Assembly: GCA_022446985.1 (NCBI GenBank)
Contig: JAKVBD010000034.1
Location: 1 to 54,943 of the forward strand
Source of the DNA: Lentisphaerales bacterium
Lineage (GTDB): Bacteria > Verrucomicrobiota > Lentisphaeria > Lentisphaerales > Lentisphaeraceae
DNA length: 54,943 bases
Reading direction: 5' to 3'
Made by a program: the position numbers and the translations under genes. The notes under the pieces are model-generated. The model worked only from the letters and a program-made list of their open reading frames with translations. It was not told the DNA's origin and searched no databases. Shown in pieces: positions 19,466 to 28,869 of the stretch. Numbering within the stretch: position 1 is the stretch's first letter; every line of letters starts with the position of its first letter.

Positions 19466-19876
19466 TTATGAAAGAAATACGTTTGTCAAAAAATTATCGG
19501 GAAGGCTTTCAGAATCTTCGTCTCCTATACAATTAACAAGCCCCAGAAGTTCTTCGCCTAAGAGGTCTTTTTTGTTAATGAATGCATTGAAGCATTGATA
19601 ATCCTCCAATTGAGGCATAATCGTGTCGCTAACATAAAGGCTTACAGTTTCAGGGAATTTAATCTTTGCGATTTTCAGGAAGTCTAAACCGGTGATTTTT
19701 GATTCCTTTACATAACCATCTGAGATGATTAAATCAAAGGTTTGCTCTTCGAGGATTTTTAGTGCATCCTCAAAGTTACAGCAAGTTGTGAGCTGCCATT
19801 TTGTTTGAGAATCAAATAGTTTTTGATAGAAGAGGTTAACTGAAGGACAGTCTTCTATGATTATGATAGTTTTCAT
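19466..19876 (-). CDS. Single-domain response regulator (receiver)
   Basis: About 136 residues from ATG 19876, with AAGGG nine bases upstream; the longer GTG start at 19894 is less likely. The receiver fold shows the acidic pair in IIIIEDCPSV, the phospho-acceptor Asp in DLIISDGY, and the conserved Lys in AFINKKDL. There is no output domain, so it works through a partner like CheY or Spo0F, or is an orphan. The usual DxxMP after the acceptor is replaced by DGYVKES, which suggests a divergent beta3-alpha3 loop. No histidine kinase lies nearby. It is downstream of a decayed porin gene on the same strand. Confidence 0.82.
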   Translation of the reverse strand: MKTIIIIEDCPSVNLFYQKLFDSQTKWQLTTCCNFEDALKILEEQTFDLIISDGYVKESKITGLDFLKIAKIKFPETVSLYVSDTIMPQLEDYQCFNAFINKKDLLGEELLGLVNCIGDEDSESLPDNFLTNVFLS

Positions 19877-19942
19877 TTTTATTACCCTTGCCACTATATA
19901 ATCTAAACTATAATTGCAATTTTATGAGTTATCAATATTTAT

Positions 19943-20582
19943 TTACTGGTTGAATGTTGTATGTGCCTGGAAATAATATTTAATCAGGAATTGCCATACC
20001 TCGTCTTTGGCATCTTTTACTCACAAATTTATGATCCCAGTAAGAGTACTCTACGCCAGCAAAGAGTTTATCAGGCTTGTTGAATAAACGGCCGACATCC
20101 AGAGGTATTTGCGGAACAAATAAAATATTTTCTTTAGTTTCAGCTTCAGAACCAGCGATATTGATAAATCTATCAACTCTCACTTGGAGCTTGCTAGAGA
20201 AATTTACAGGTAAGTCCCAATCTGCACCGATCTGGTAGGTGCTGTCTGCTTGTTTTTTGACATCATCCCTCCAGAAAATATTAAAGTTGAGCCACTGAAG
20301 GTAGGGGGCATTTAATTTGACTCCTAAGTCTAAAAGGTAGACTTCTGTAGTCTTCCTATCATTGTGATTAAATTCAGAAGTTATATGCAGCAGTCTCTTA
20401 TAAGAATAGATTCTAGATTTTTTGTCAGTAAGGTAACTTAAGCTGAGTTTTGGTTTGATCTCATAGTAAAAGTTATTCTTGCCATTATCTAAAAATGTAT
20501 AGTCACCAAAGGCGAAGATTTGACCCCAATTTCACAAAGAGAAGTGCTCAATGGTTGAAATGTCTCGATAGCCATCTGAAAC
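19943..20582 (-). pseudogene. Decayed Tsx/OmpK-type outer-membrane channel
   Basis: The minus strand reads open from the codon after TGA 20532-20534 to a stop at 19980, giving WGQIFAFGDYTFLDNGKNNF, FYYEIKPKLSLSYL, LGVKLNAPYLQWLNFN and KLFAGVEYSYWDHKF. These are the pattern of nucleoside-specific Tsx/OmpK channels. The TGA stands where the family has Trp (the preceding frame gives ISTIEHFSL, then stop, then NWGQ). Near 20020 a frameshift hides the true C-terminus, which in the next frame reads VKDAKDEVWQFLIKYYFQA and ends at 19943. The N-terminal signal and first strand are lost, and no in-frame ATG remains. Non-functional. It would have taken nucleosides or other small solutes across the outer membrane. 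Confidence 0.75.
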
Positions 20583-20775
20583 TTACAGTTACTGCCGTGC
20601 AGGTAACTTAAACAGTGCTTAAGAACTTTAGGTTAATACCAATTATACTGTGTATCTTCACCTTTTCGTTTAAGGTTAGCAAACAGCAATAAAAAATGAG
20701 TATTTTTTGCTTCACTTGCCGCTCCCTTTTTAAAAGAGAGCGAAGCCGCATTTAAAGTACCAAGGGTGTTAAACT

Positions 20776-22144
<1,369 letters not shown>

Positions 22145-22173
22145 TTGCATTTGGTTTAATATATGCTTATAGT
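22145..22173 (+). promoter_or_regulatory. Sigma-70 promoter for the structured RNA
   Basis: TTGCAT (22145-22150) and TATAGT (22168-22173) are separated by 17 bases and preceded by a strongly A/T-rich UP-like stretch. Transcription would start near 22180, one base before the first hairpin. Confidence 0.7.
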
Positions 22174-22179
22174 GTAAGC

Positions 22180-22334
22180 ATAGAAAGCAACAAACAATTG
22201 AAAAGGCTGCCCTTCCTTTTTAATTAGCTTTCTAAAAAATAGATGAGGCTTGAAAGTTATTCCCTTTTCTTTCAAGTATACTCACTCCAACTCCCGCTCC
22301 TGAAGGCTGCCCTTCCTTCAGGAGCATTTTTTTT
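22180..22334 (+). ncRNA. Candidate small RNA of about 155 nt with three hairpins and intrinsic terminator
   Basis: Hairpin 1 (22181-22234): TAGAAAGC pairs with GCTTTCTA, and inside it AATTGAAAAGG pairs with CCTTTTTAATT (one G-U), around the loop CTGCCCTT. Hairpin 2 (22248-22277): CTTGAAAG pairs with CTTTCAAG around the loop TTATTCCCTTTT. Hairpin 3 (22296-22325): GCTCCTGAAGG pairs perfectly with its complement around the same loop CTGCCCTT, followed by A and eight Ts to 22334. A promoter lies in front and no ORF of note is inside. The pyrimidine-rich loops could pair with purine-rich ribosome binding sites, as in known sRNAs with C-rich loops. The other reading is a 5' attenuator of the sulfatase that starts 66 bases later. 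I favour a free sRNA because no alternative antiterminator pairing is apparent. Confidence 0.7.
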
Positions 22335-22400
22335 GCCCTCAAGTGTCAAACGTGCCATGAATTTTGCGTACTGACTCAAAACTCAATTCAGGTGGTTACG

Positions 22401-23939
22401 ATGTCTAAAATTATTATGTTTCTAGTCTTTCTGGCTTCTTCCCTAGTTTCCTCAGCAGTCGAGAAGCCGAATATTATTTTGATACTAGTCGATGATATGG
22501 GGTATTCGGATATTGGCTGTTATGGCGGTGAAATTGAAACTCCCAATTTAGATGTGCTTGCAGCAAACGGTATGCGTTATTCACAAATGTATAACACCTC
22601 GAAGTGTACAACTACCCGATCAAGCTTGTTGATGGGACGTTATGTGACGGGTAGGACATATGTAGCTAACTACCTTGAAGGGCCAACGATTGGTGAAGTT
22701 TTGAAGTCTGTTGGTTATAGAACACTTTGGAGTGGAAAAAATCACAGCTCAATTTTACCTCCAGAAAGAGGATTTGATCGCTTTTATGGTTTTCAGGGAG
22801 GTGCTTGTAATTTTTGGAACCCTGGGCCGACTCTGCAAGATGGAGGAATTTTCCCTCATATTAAGGCTTACGAATGGATGGTTAACGATAAATGGCTCAA
22901 GACCTATACTCCGGAAGATCCGAACTACTATATGACTGATGAAATTACTAAAAATGCTCTTAAGTGGCTGGATGAGTACGAAAAGGAAGATAAGCCTTAT
23001 TTTCTTTACCTTGCCTACAATACTCCTCATTGGCCGCTTCACGCACCAGATAAAGATATAGCTAAATACAAAGGTAAGTATGATGCTGGTTATCAGAAGA
23101 TCCGCAATGCTCGTTATAAGCGTATGGTTGATATGGGAATTGTTGATCCAGTAGTTGCGCCTTTATTTCCTGAGGAAATAAGTGACTGGAATTCGTTATC
23201 TAAGGAAGAGAGAATGCTAGAGGCGCAAAGAATGGAAATTCATGCTGCGATGGTTGATAATATGGATCAGAATATCGGCCGAATCATAGAAAAGGTTAAA
23301 GCTCAAGGAGAGTTTGAGAATACTTTGATCGTGTTTCTAGTGGATAATGGTGCAAGCCATGAAAGAACGGATCGAGCACACCATACATATAAGCATACAG
23401 GTAAAGAGAAGATGGGTGGCGTTATGTCCTACGAATGTATAGGAAAAAATTGGGCAAGAGTTGCAAATGCACCTTTCGCAAAGCACAAAACAACCAGTCA
23501 TGAGGGGGGCGTCTGTACACCGATGGTAGTGCATTGGCCAAAAGGTATTTCAGGTAAGAATATCTGGAATCATTCACCTTCTCATCTTGTGGATTTTGTT
23601 CCTACCTTTGCAGAGTTAACAGGAGCTAAATATCCTACAGGTATCAAAAAGTTAGAGGGTGTCAGTTTAGTTCCTGGTTTTTCTCAAAAGAGCTTGGCTA
23701 CTAGAAAGGTTCCTATTGGTTTTAATTTTGGCGGAGGTAAAGGAGTAAGGTTGGAAAACTGGAAGTTGGTAAGCTTTAAAAAAGGCGATTGGGAACTTTA
23801 TAATCTTTCTAATGATAGAACTGAAACTAAAAATCTAGCTCAAGAAATGCCTGAGAAAGTTCAGGAGATGAAAAAGCTTTATGAAGGGTGGATAGCTAAT
23901 ACAAGTCGTGGTTTACCTCAACGTAAGAGGAAAGAATGA
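22401..23939 (+). CDS. Secreted sulfatase (arylsulfatase family)
   Basis: About 512 residues from ATG 22401 (AGGTGG nine bases upstream; an in-frame GTG at 22392 is less likely). The signal peptide is MSKIIMFLVFLASSLVSSAV. The metal-binding start is NIILILVDDMGYSDIGCYGG. The formylglycine site is Cys69 in SKCTTTRSSLLMG: Cys and Arg are kept, but the usual Pro of C-x-P-S-R is Thr. Further family parts are SGKNH, YLAYNTPHWPLHAPDKD, FLVDNGASHE and the C-terminal KLVSFKKGDWELYNLSNDRTE. It would desulfate polysaccharide or small sulfate esters in the periplasm or outside. The substrate is unknown. It follows the candidate sRNA terminator by 66 bases. Confidence 0.93.
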   Translation: MSKIIMFLVFLASSLVSSAVEKPNIILILVDDMGYSDIGCYGGEIETPNLDVLAANGMRYSQMYNTSKCTTTRSSLLMGRYVTGRTYVANYLEGPTIGEVLKSVGYRTLWSGKNHSSILPPERGFDRFYGFQGGACNFWNPGPTLQDGGIFPHIKAYEWMVNDKWLKTYTPEDPNYYMTDEITKNALKWLDEYEKEDKPYFLYLAYNTPHWPLHAPDKDIAKYKGKYDAGYQKIRNARYKRMVDMGIVDPVVAPLFPEEISDWNSLSKEERMLEAQRMEIHAAMVDNMDQNIGRIIEKVKAQGEFENTLIVFLVDNGASHERTDRAHHTYKHTGKEKMGGVMSYECIGKNWARVANAPFAKHKTTSHEGGVCTPMVVHWPKGISGKNIWNHSPSHLVDFVPTFAELTGAKYPTGIKKLEGVSLVPGFSQKSLATRKVPIGFNFGGGKGVRLENWKLVSFKKGDWELYNLSNDRTETKNLAQEMPEKVQEMKKLYEGWIANTSRGLPQRKRKE

Positions 23940-23983
23940 TTTGAGTGAACTTTTGAGAGTGGATCATAAATTCGACTCTTTAA

Positions 23984-25912
23984 TTATCTAGGCCTAATTT
24001 CCCAAATGGCAGAACTGACAAAGAATGCCGAAGCCATACTCATCGCTTTTTTCTCGTGCCCTTTGCCCCAGCTATCGGTGTAGTAGATCTCATCCGTGCT
24101 TTCATTGTATCCAATGATTAATCTCATATGGCCGCCTCGTGCTTGAGGAATTTCCGGTTCAGGTATAATCCCCAAGAGTAGGGCCCAGACTATTGGTTTG
24201 CCTTGGTCAATGGATCGTTTAATGCCTCTTTTAAAATCATTAAACCTTTTATCAGTCATAGCCATTTCTTTGAAAATAAATTCCAGATCTTTTGGTTTTA
24301 GGGGAGACTTGAAACTTATATCATGGCGTTTGTAGGCAAACTGTAATTTACGAATAAGGCGCTTGTGGTCATTTTCACTATTTAGGTAACACTTGACGAT
24401 AGATGTTACGTTTAAACGGAATTTTGCAGAAATTGAAGCTAAAGCTTTTTTAAGAAGTGGTAGTGTCGTGCCACTTGTAGTTTGAGCAATTTTGGCTATG
24501 TCATGTTGATCAATGTCTTTGCCATAGTAGTTCAGAACTCTTGCAGTAGCAGCACAAGCACAGTAACCTTTGGCTCCTTGGTCAACCATAGGAACACCAG
24601 CGAGGAAAACAGAGCCATCGTTTTCTCGAATTACTTTTTCTTTTAATTCTTCATTTGTAAGTAGATTCGAGCTGATCTGGTCAACGTTCACAGCGTTGAT
24701 TTTACTATTTCCCGGGCTTACAGAGAGCTTTATATACTCACCGATAAATTCTTTTTTAGTTTTTAAGAAGCTATACTCGAGTTTATAGAGGTAGGGTACC
24801 TTTAGCCAATAGTAGAGATAATTTTTAGTAATGCCTGCATTTGGTTTAAATTTTGGTTTCTCTCCAAAGAAGGAAGAACATGTATTAACAACAAAGCTTA
24901 GGTATTCTTTGAACTTTCGTTCTCTGAGGTTTTCATGATCGCCTTTATTGTAAAATACCAAGGTGACACCAGAGAGTTTATCTTGACGGAATTTAAAAAT
25001 AGATTCTCTTGAAAATGCTTCGAGGAATGGGACCTTTTCAGCAGAACGAGCAGAAGATCTGTATTTATCAGTCCATACAGCACCGTATTTTTTAGCCCAT
25101 TTCTTTTCAAATTGGTCTTTCGTAATTACAAATATTTTATGCCCAGAGTTTAGGAGGTCTTGAAGGGTGCCATCGTGATTTTTTGCAGAAAGTGGGTTTT
25201 CCAGTTCTACAGTCGTATGCTTACTATAGTCTCTGAAAAGTTGATTTACTTCGTTTTTATTCAATGCTCTTTTGAAGAAGGCTAATTCATCGAGGTCAGC
25301 ATTTAAATAATCTCCTCGGCTTTGTCCATCCCACTCTTGACCGATTGTCCAGCCTTTTCCTTTTGTATCACCAAGAGTAGATTGCAGTGTTTTTGACCAG
25401 ACTGTTTTACCATTGTGATATAAAGTAAGATCTGTTTCTCGGCCAATAACTTTTCCAGTGAGGACAAGGTGTTGCCAGCCGAGATAAGGTTTGCCAGCTT
25501 CATGCCTTGTATTTCTTATACGAACATGATAGCCCTCTGCCCATAGGCCAAATAGAAAGATGTTGTCACCGTTATTTTTGTGTTTGCCCATAAAGCATTG
25601 ACCATTCTTCAGGGATTTAATATTCACCCAAAGGGATATGGTGAAGTTTGGGTTTGTCCTGAAGTCATCGAGATCGATATAGGCTTTATTTTTGAGCTCA
25701 AAGTATTTTCCAAAAATACCATTGGGCTTTATTTCTCCTTTAAATTCAAAGGAGTGATTTCGATTACCGCTTTGATCTTTGATTTGTCCTTGAATGAGTT
25801 CATCAAAGTTGCTGTAAAAAGTCAGGTCATTATTTTTGAGAAGAGGAGAAAGTCTTTCTCCAGAAAATAGAGAAAAAGATGCAAATAGAAAAACGATAGA
25901 TAAAAATTTCAT
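23984..25912 (-). CDS. Secreted LamG-domain protein with C-terminal papain-like (C39-type) peptidase domain
   Basis: About 642 residues from ATG 25912 (GAGGGAG close upstream). Signal peptide MKFLSIVFLFASFSLFSG. Residues of about 25-220 form a LamG/concanavalin-like lectin domain (YSNFDELIQGQIKDQSGN, FTISLWVNIKSLKNGQC, WQHLVLTG, LDELAFFKRALNKNEV). A middle region of unknown fold follows. The last 200 residues look like a C39_2 or papain-like peptidase: Gln445 and Cys451 in VDQGAKGYCACAATARVLNYYG, His in GGHMRLIIGYN, and Asp in YYTDSWG. The likely role is an extracellular peptidase attached to a surface or glycan. It could also be a bacteriocin-type or self-processing protease, but no transporter or leader gene is near. 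Confidence 0.82.
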   Translation of the reverse strand: MKFLSIVFLFASFSLFSGERLSPLLKNNDLTFYSNFDELIQGQIKDQSGNRNHSFEFKGEIKPNGIFGKYFELKNKAYIDLDDFRTNPNFTISLWVNIKSLKNGQCFMGKHKNNGDNIFLFGLWAEGYHVRIRNTRHEAGKPYLGWQHLVLTGKVIGRETDLTLYHNGKTVWSKTLQSTLGDTKGKGWTIGQEWDGQSRGDYLNADLDELAFFKRALNKNEVNQLFRDYSKHTTVELENPLSAKNHDGTLQDLLNSGHKIFVITKDQFEKKWAKKYGAVWTDKYRSSARSAEKVPFLEAFSRESIFKFRQDKLSGVTLVFYNKGDHENLRERKFKEYLSFVVNTCSSFFGEKPKFKPNAGITKNYLYYWLKVPYLYKLEYSFLKTKKEFIGEYIKLSVSPGNSKINAVNVDQISSNLLTNEELKEKVIRENDGSVFLAGVPMVDQGAKGYCACAATARVLNYYGKDIDQHDIAKIAQTTSGTTLPLLKKALASISAKFRLNVTSIVKCYLNSENDHKRLIRKLQFAYKRHDISFKSPLKPKDLEFIFKEMAMTDKRFNDFKRGIKRSIDQGKPIVWALLLGIIPEPEIPQARGGHMRLIIGYNESTDEIYYTDSWGKGHEKKAMSMASAFFVSSAIWEIRPR

Positions 25913-25966
25913 GACTCCCTCGATATATATGCCCAATGTGATAATGTTTTTCTTTCAAAGAAAAAG

Positions 25967-26956
25967 TCAAGCCTTCAACCACTCAAGTGTTCTCTTTAGG
26001 CCTTCTTCATTTGATATTTGTGGATCGAAGCCAAAGTGATCATAAGCTTTTTTGTGTGAGAAGTAATGGGATTTGGCTAGTTGAGCTGCAACAAAGCGAG
26101 TCATTCTGGGTTCGCCTTTAAGCTTAAGGAGATTGTAGAAAAACTCCATTACGGCACCAATTTTTTTCGCCTTAGTGTAGGAGACAGCTTTGGTGATTTT
26201 GGAAATATTATTCTTTTCGAGAAGTTCGTTTACCCAATTCCAAAGATTAACCGGTTCGGTATCGCCTATGAAGTAGGCTTGACCACAAACCGGGCTTCCT
26301 TCTTCTAATTTATCTGCGGCTTGGATATGTGCCAGAGCGCCATTTTCTACATAAGTGACATCAACCAGATTTGTACCATCACCAACTTGCATGAGTTTGC
26401 CGGATTTAGCAGCTTCAAGAATTCTTGGTACTAAGTGGTTATCGCCTGGCCCCCAAATAAGGTGAGGGCGCAAAGCGCAAGTAAGTAAAGTAGCTGAATT
26501 TGCTTCTAAGACTTTACGTTCAGCAATAGCCTTAGTTTTGGGATATGAGGTTAAATATGAATCTGGGTAAGGGAGTGACTCATCGCCATTTACAATAGCT
26601 TCTGTTCCGAAAGCAACACTTGGTGAAGAGGTATAGATTAACTTCTTGACGCCTTCTGATTTACAGGCAGAAAGAATATTTTCTGTTCCCGTAACGTTGA
26701 TGCCATAGTAATCTTGTTCAGGGCCCCAAATACCAGCTTTTGCGGCAACGTGGAAAACTACATCTTTACCGGAAACGGCATTTTTGACTGATTCAGCATC
26801 ACGTAAATCGCCTGTTAGACAAGTGACACCACGTTCTTCCAGGTCTGGGTATTTAGAACGGTTAAGCACGGTGATTTGATCACCGCGCTCAAGTAAAAGG
26901 TTAACTATGTGACGGCCTAAAAAACCACCGCCACCGGTTACCAGAATATTAGCCAT
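25967..26956 (-). CDS. NAD-dependent epimerase/dehydratase (3-beta-HSD-like SDR)
   Basis: About 329 residues from ATG 26956, giving MANILVTGGGGFLGRHIVNLL with the GxxGxxG cofactor motif. The extended-SDR marks follow: LTGDLRD, VFHVAAKAGIWGP, the active-site Ser/Thr in YTSSPSVAFG, YxxxK in SYPKTKAIAE, and LRPHLIWGPGDNHLVPRI. This pattern is closest to the 3-beta-hydroxysteroid dehydrogenase / HpnA-like branch, which acts on sterol- or hopanoid-type or nucleotide-sugar substrates. The start overlaps the end of leuA by eight bases, so the two are translationally linked. The functional link to leucine synthesis is unclear. Confidence 0.87.
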   Translation of the reverse strand: MANILVTGGGGFLGRHIVNLLLERGDQITVLNRSKYPDLEERGVTCLTGDLRDAESVKNAVSGKDVVFHVAAKAGIWGPEQDYYGINVTGTENILSACKSEGVKKLIYTSSPSVAFGTEAIVNGDESLPYPDSYLTSYPKTKAIAERKVLEANSATLLTCALRPHLIWGPGDNHLVPRILEAAKSGKLMQVGDGTNLVDVTYVENGALAHIQAADKLEEGSPVCGQAYFIGDTEPVNLWNWVNELLEKNNISKITKAVSYTKAKKIGAVMEFFYNLLKLKGEPRMTRFVAAQLAKSHYFSHKKAYDHFGFDPQISNEEGLKRTLEWLKA

Positions 26957-28616
26957 ATGCCAGCACATTATTTAGAGCTGCAACAACAGCTTTAACAGCT
27001 GCTTGGTCAATGTTGCTGTGTGTGCCTATGCCGTAACTCACAGATTGTGTCTGTTTGTTTTTAACAGTTACAAATGCTACTGCTTCAGCTTTAGCGCCTT
27101 TACCAAGGGAATCTTCTTCGTAGTTAACGAGTTCGAATTCAGGTAGGTCAAGTTGACGGCAAGCTGCTACAAATGCGGCAATCGGACCATCTTCATCAGC
27201 TTCTAGTGTTTTCTCTTCGCCATTGAATTTTAACTCAACTTTACCGTGAATTTCAGATGGTTTCTTTTCATCTGGATACGGCCAGTATTTGATAAGCTCA
27301 ATAGGTGTATCTGCCCCCAGAAAGTTGGCTTTGAATACATCTGTCAATTCATCACTGGTAATTTCACGACTAACTTCTTCAGCATAGGCTTGGACTTTTT
27401 TAGCAAGAACAACCTGAAATTCACGAGGCAGCTTAATTTGATGTTCAAGCTCAATCATGTGGGCGATACCACCTTTGCCAGATTGACTGTTAATGCGGAT
27501 GAATTTTTCAAAGTTGCGGCCAACATCAGCAGGATCAACGTGCAGATAAGGGATCTTCCATTGTCCAAAGTGTTCCATCATTTCATCTTTACGCACAAGA
27601 CATTTGTGAATAGCATCCTGGTGTGAGCCAGAGAAAGCAGAGAATACAAGATCACCAACATAAGGGTGACGTGCATGTGGACGCATTTGAGTCAAACGCG
27701 AAACAACTTCGTTGATTTCAACAAGGTTGCTGAAATTCATGCCAGTATCGATACCCATGTATTGTAGGTTCAAAATCAATGTGACCATGTCGACATTACC
27801 AGATCTTTCACCGTGACCGAAGAGTGTACCTTCGACGCGGTGAGCACCAGCTTGTAGCGCCATCTCTGTTGAGGCAACTGCACAGCCCATATCATTGTGA
27901 GCGTGTAGTGAAATAACAGCTTGCTTGGTTTTCAATTTCTTCATGAAAACTTCAATCATGTCGGCATAATGCGTCGGCGGACGTCTTTCTACGGTTGCTG
28001 GAAGATTCAAAATGACAGTTTCGCCTTCTTCCGTTCCCCACTGCTCAACGACATCATCACAAATATCGATAGCAAAGTCGAGGTCTGTATCTGTAAATTC
28101 CTCAGGAGAGAACTCAAGGTAGAAACGCGTTTCCGGTTGAGCCGCAGCACATTCTTTAATAGCAGCGATAGACTCACGAACAATTTTAACTGTTTCTTCG
28201 CGTGTTTTACCAAGTACGTGTTCTCTGTGAAGGTCACTGGTTGCAACGTAGATGTGTACAAGTGCCTGAGGATAGTCCTTTAAGGCTTCCATAGTCTTTC
28301 TGATCAAGTCAGGGCGCGATGGAGCCAGGACAGAAATCATGACATCTTCAGGAATTTGTTTTTCATCGATCAACCAACGACAGAAATCGTAATCATCTTT
28401 TGAGGCTGAGGGAAAACCAACTTCAATTTCTTTAAAACCGATGTCGAGCAGCAGCTGATAATACTCCTTCTTCTGATCCAGTGTGAGTGGATTCGGAAGT
28501 GCCTGGTTACCGTCTCTGAGGTCGACAGCACACCAGCGCGGACTGGAGGTGATCTGTTGGTCAGGCCATTGCCTGTTTTCGATCCTTATCGGTTCTATTG
28601 CTTTGTATTTCGGCAT
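26949..28616 (-). CDS. leuA: 2-isopropylmalate synthase, long form
   Basis: Condenses 2-oxoisovalerate with acetyl-CoA, the first committed step of leucine synthesis. About 555 residues from ATG 28616, giving MPKYKAIEPIRIENRQWPDQ; upstream in-frame codons to 28694 look like untranslated leader. The HMGL-like barrel shows CAVDLRDGNQALPNPL, HAHNDMGCAVAS and GTLFGHGERSGNVD. The C-terminal regulatory domain ends with FVTVKNKQTQSVSYGIGTHSNIDQAA, where leucine feedback would act. The length and N-terminus place it with the actinobacterial/fungal-type enzymes and not the 515-residue E. coli type. No leucine-rich leader peptide was found. Confidence 0.96.
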   Translation of the reverse strand: MPKYKAIEPIRIENRQWPDQQITSSPRWCAVDLRDGNQALPNPLTLDQKKEYYQLLLDIGFKEIEVGFPSASKDDYDFCRWLIDEKQIPEDVMISVLAPSRPDLIRKTMEALKDYPQALVHIYVATSDLHREHVLGKTREETVKIVRESIAAIKECAAAQPETRFYLEFSPEEFTDTDLDFAIDICDDVVEQWGTEEGETVILNLPATVERRPPTHYADMIEVFMKKLKTKQAVISLHAHNDMGCAVASTEMALQAGAHRVEGTLFGHGERSGNVDMVTLILNLQYMGIDTGMNFSNLVEINEVVSRLTQMRPHARHPYVGDLVFSAFSGSHQDAIHKCLVRKDEMMEHFGQWKIPYLHVDPADVGRNFEKFIRINSQSGKGGIAHMIELEHQIKLPREFQVVLAKKVQAYAEEVSREITSDELTDVFKANFLGADTPIELIKYWPYPDEKKPSEIHGKVELKFNGEEKTLEADEDGPIAAFVAACRQLDLPEFELVNYEEDSLGKGAKAEAVAFVTVKNKQTQSVSYGIGTHSNIDQAAVKAVVAALNNVLAYG

Positions 28617-28869
28617 GTTCTTTCTCTCATTATAACCTCGGGAATTCAGTAAGTTTTTGGTTGAGAATTCCCATATTATTTTATCTCGGACCAACCATTC
28701 GTCGGTTCAGGGCAAAGAGTATATAAGAAAGGGCTCTTTGTCAAGGTAATTTCTTAATATATAGAGGGCTTGGTTTAACGGGGTAATTTACTGCTTTTCA
28801 GGCATCTGTGATGGACAAATTTAGCTTTTGCAAGATATTTGTCATCAAAATGAAATGATGGTAGAGAAG

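Noticed and set aside
20709..20746. Hairpin with GCTTC and GAAGC arms after tgt
   Set aside because: On the tgt strand it is followed by As, not Ts, and the stem is broken by unpaired bases; I cannot assign a function.
28616..28694. N-terminal extension of LeuA
   Set aside because: The extra 26 residues have no family character, and a usable ribosome site stands before ATG 28616.
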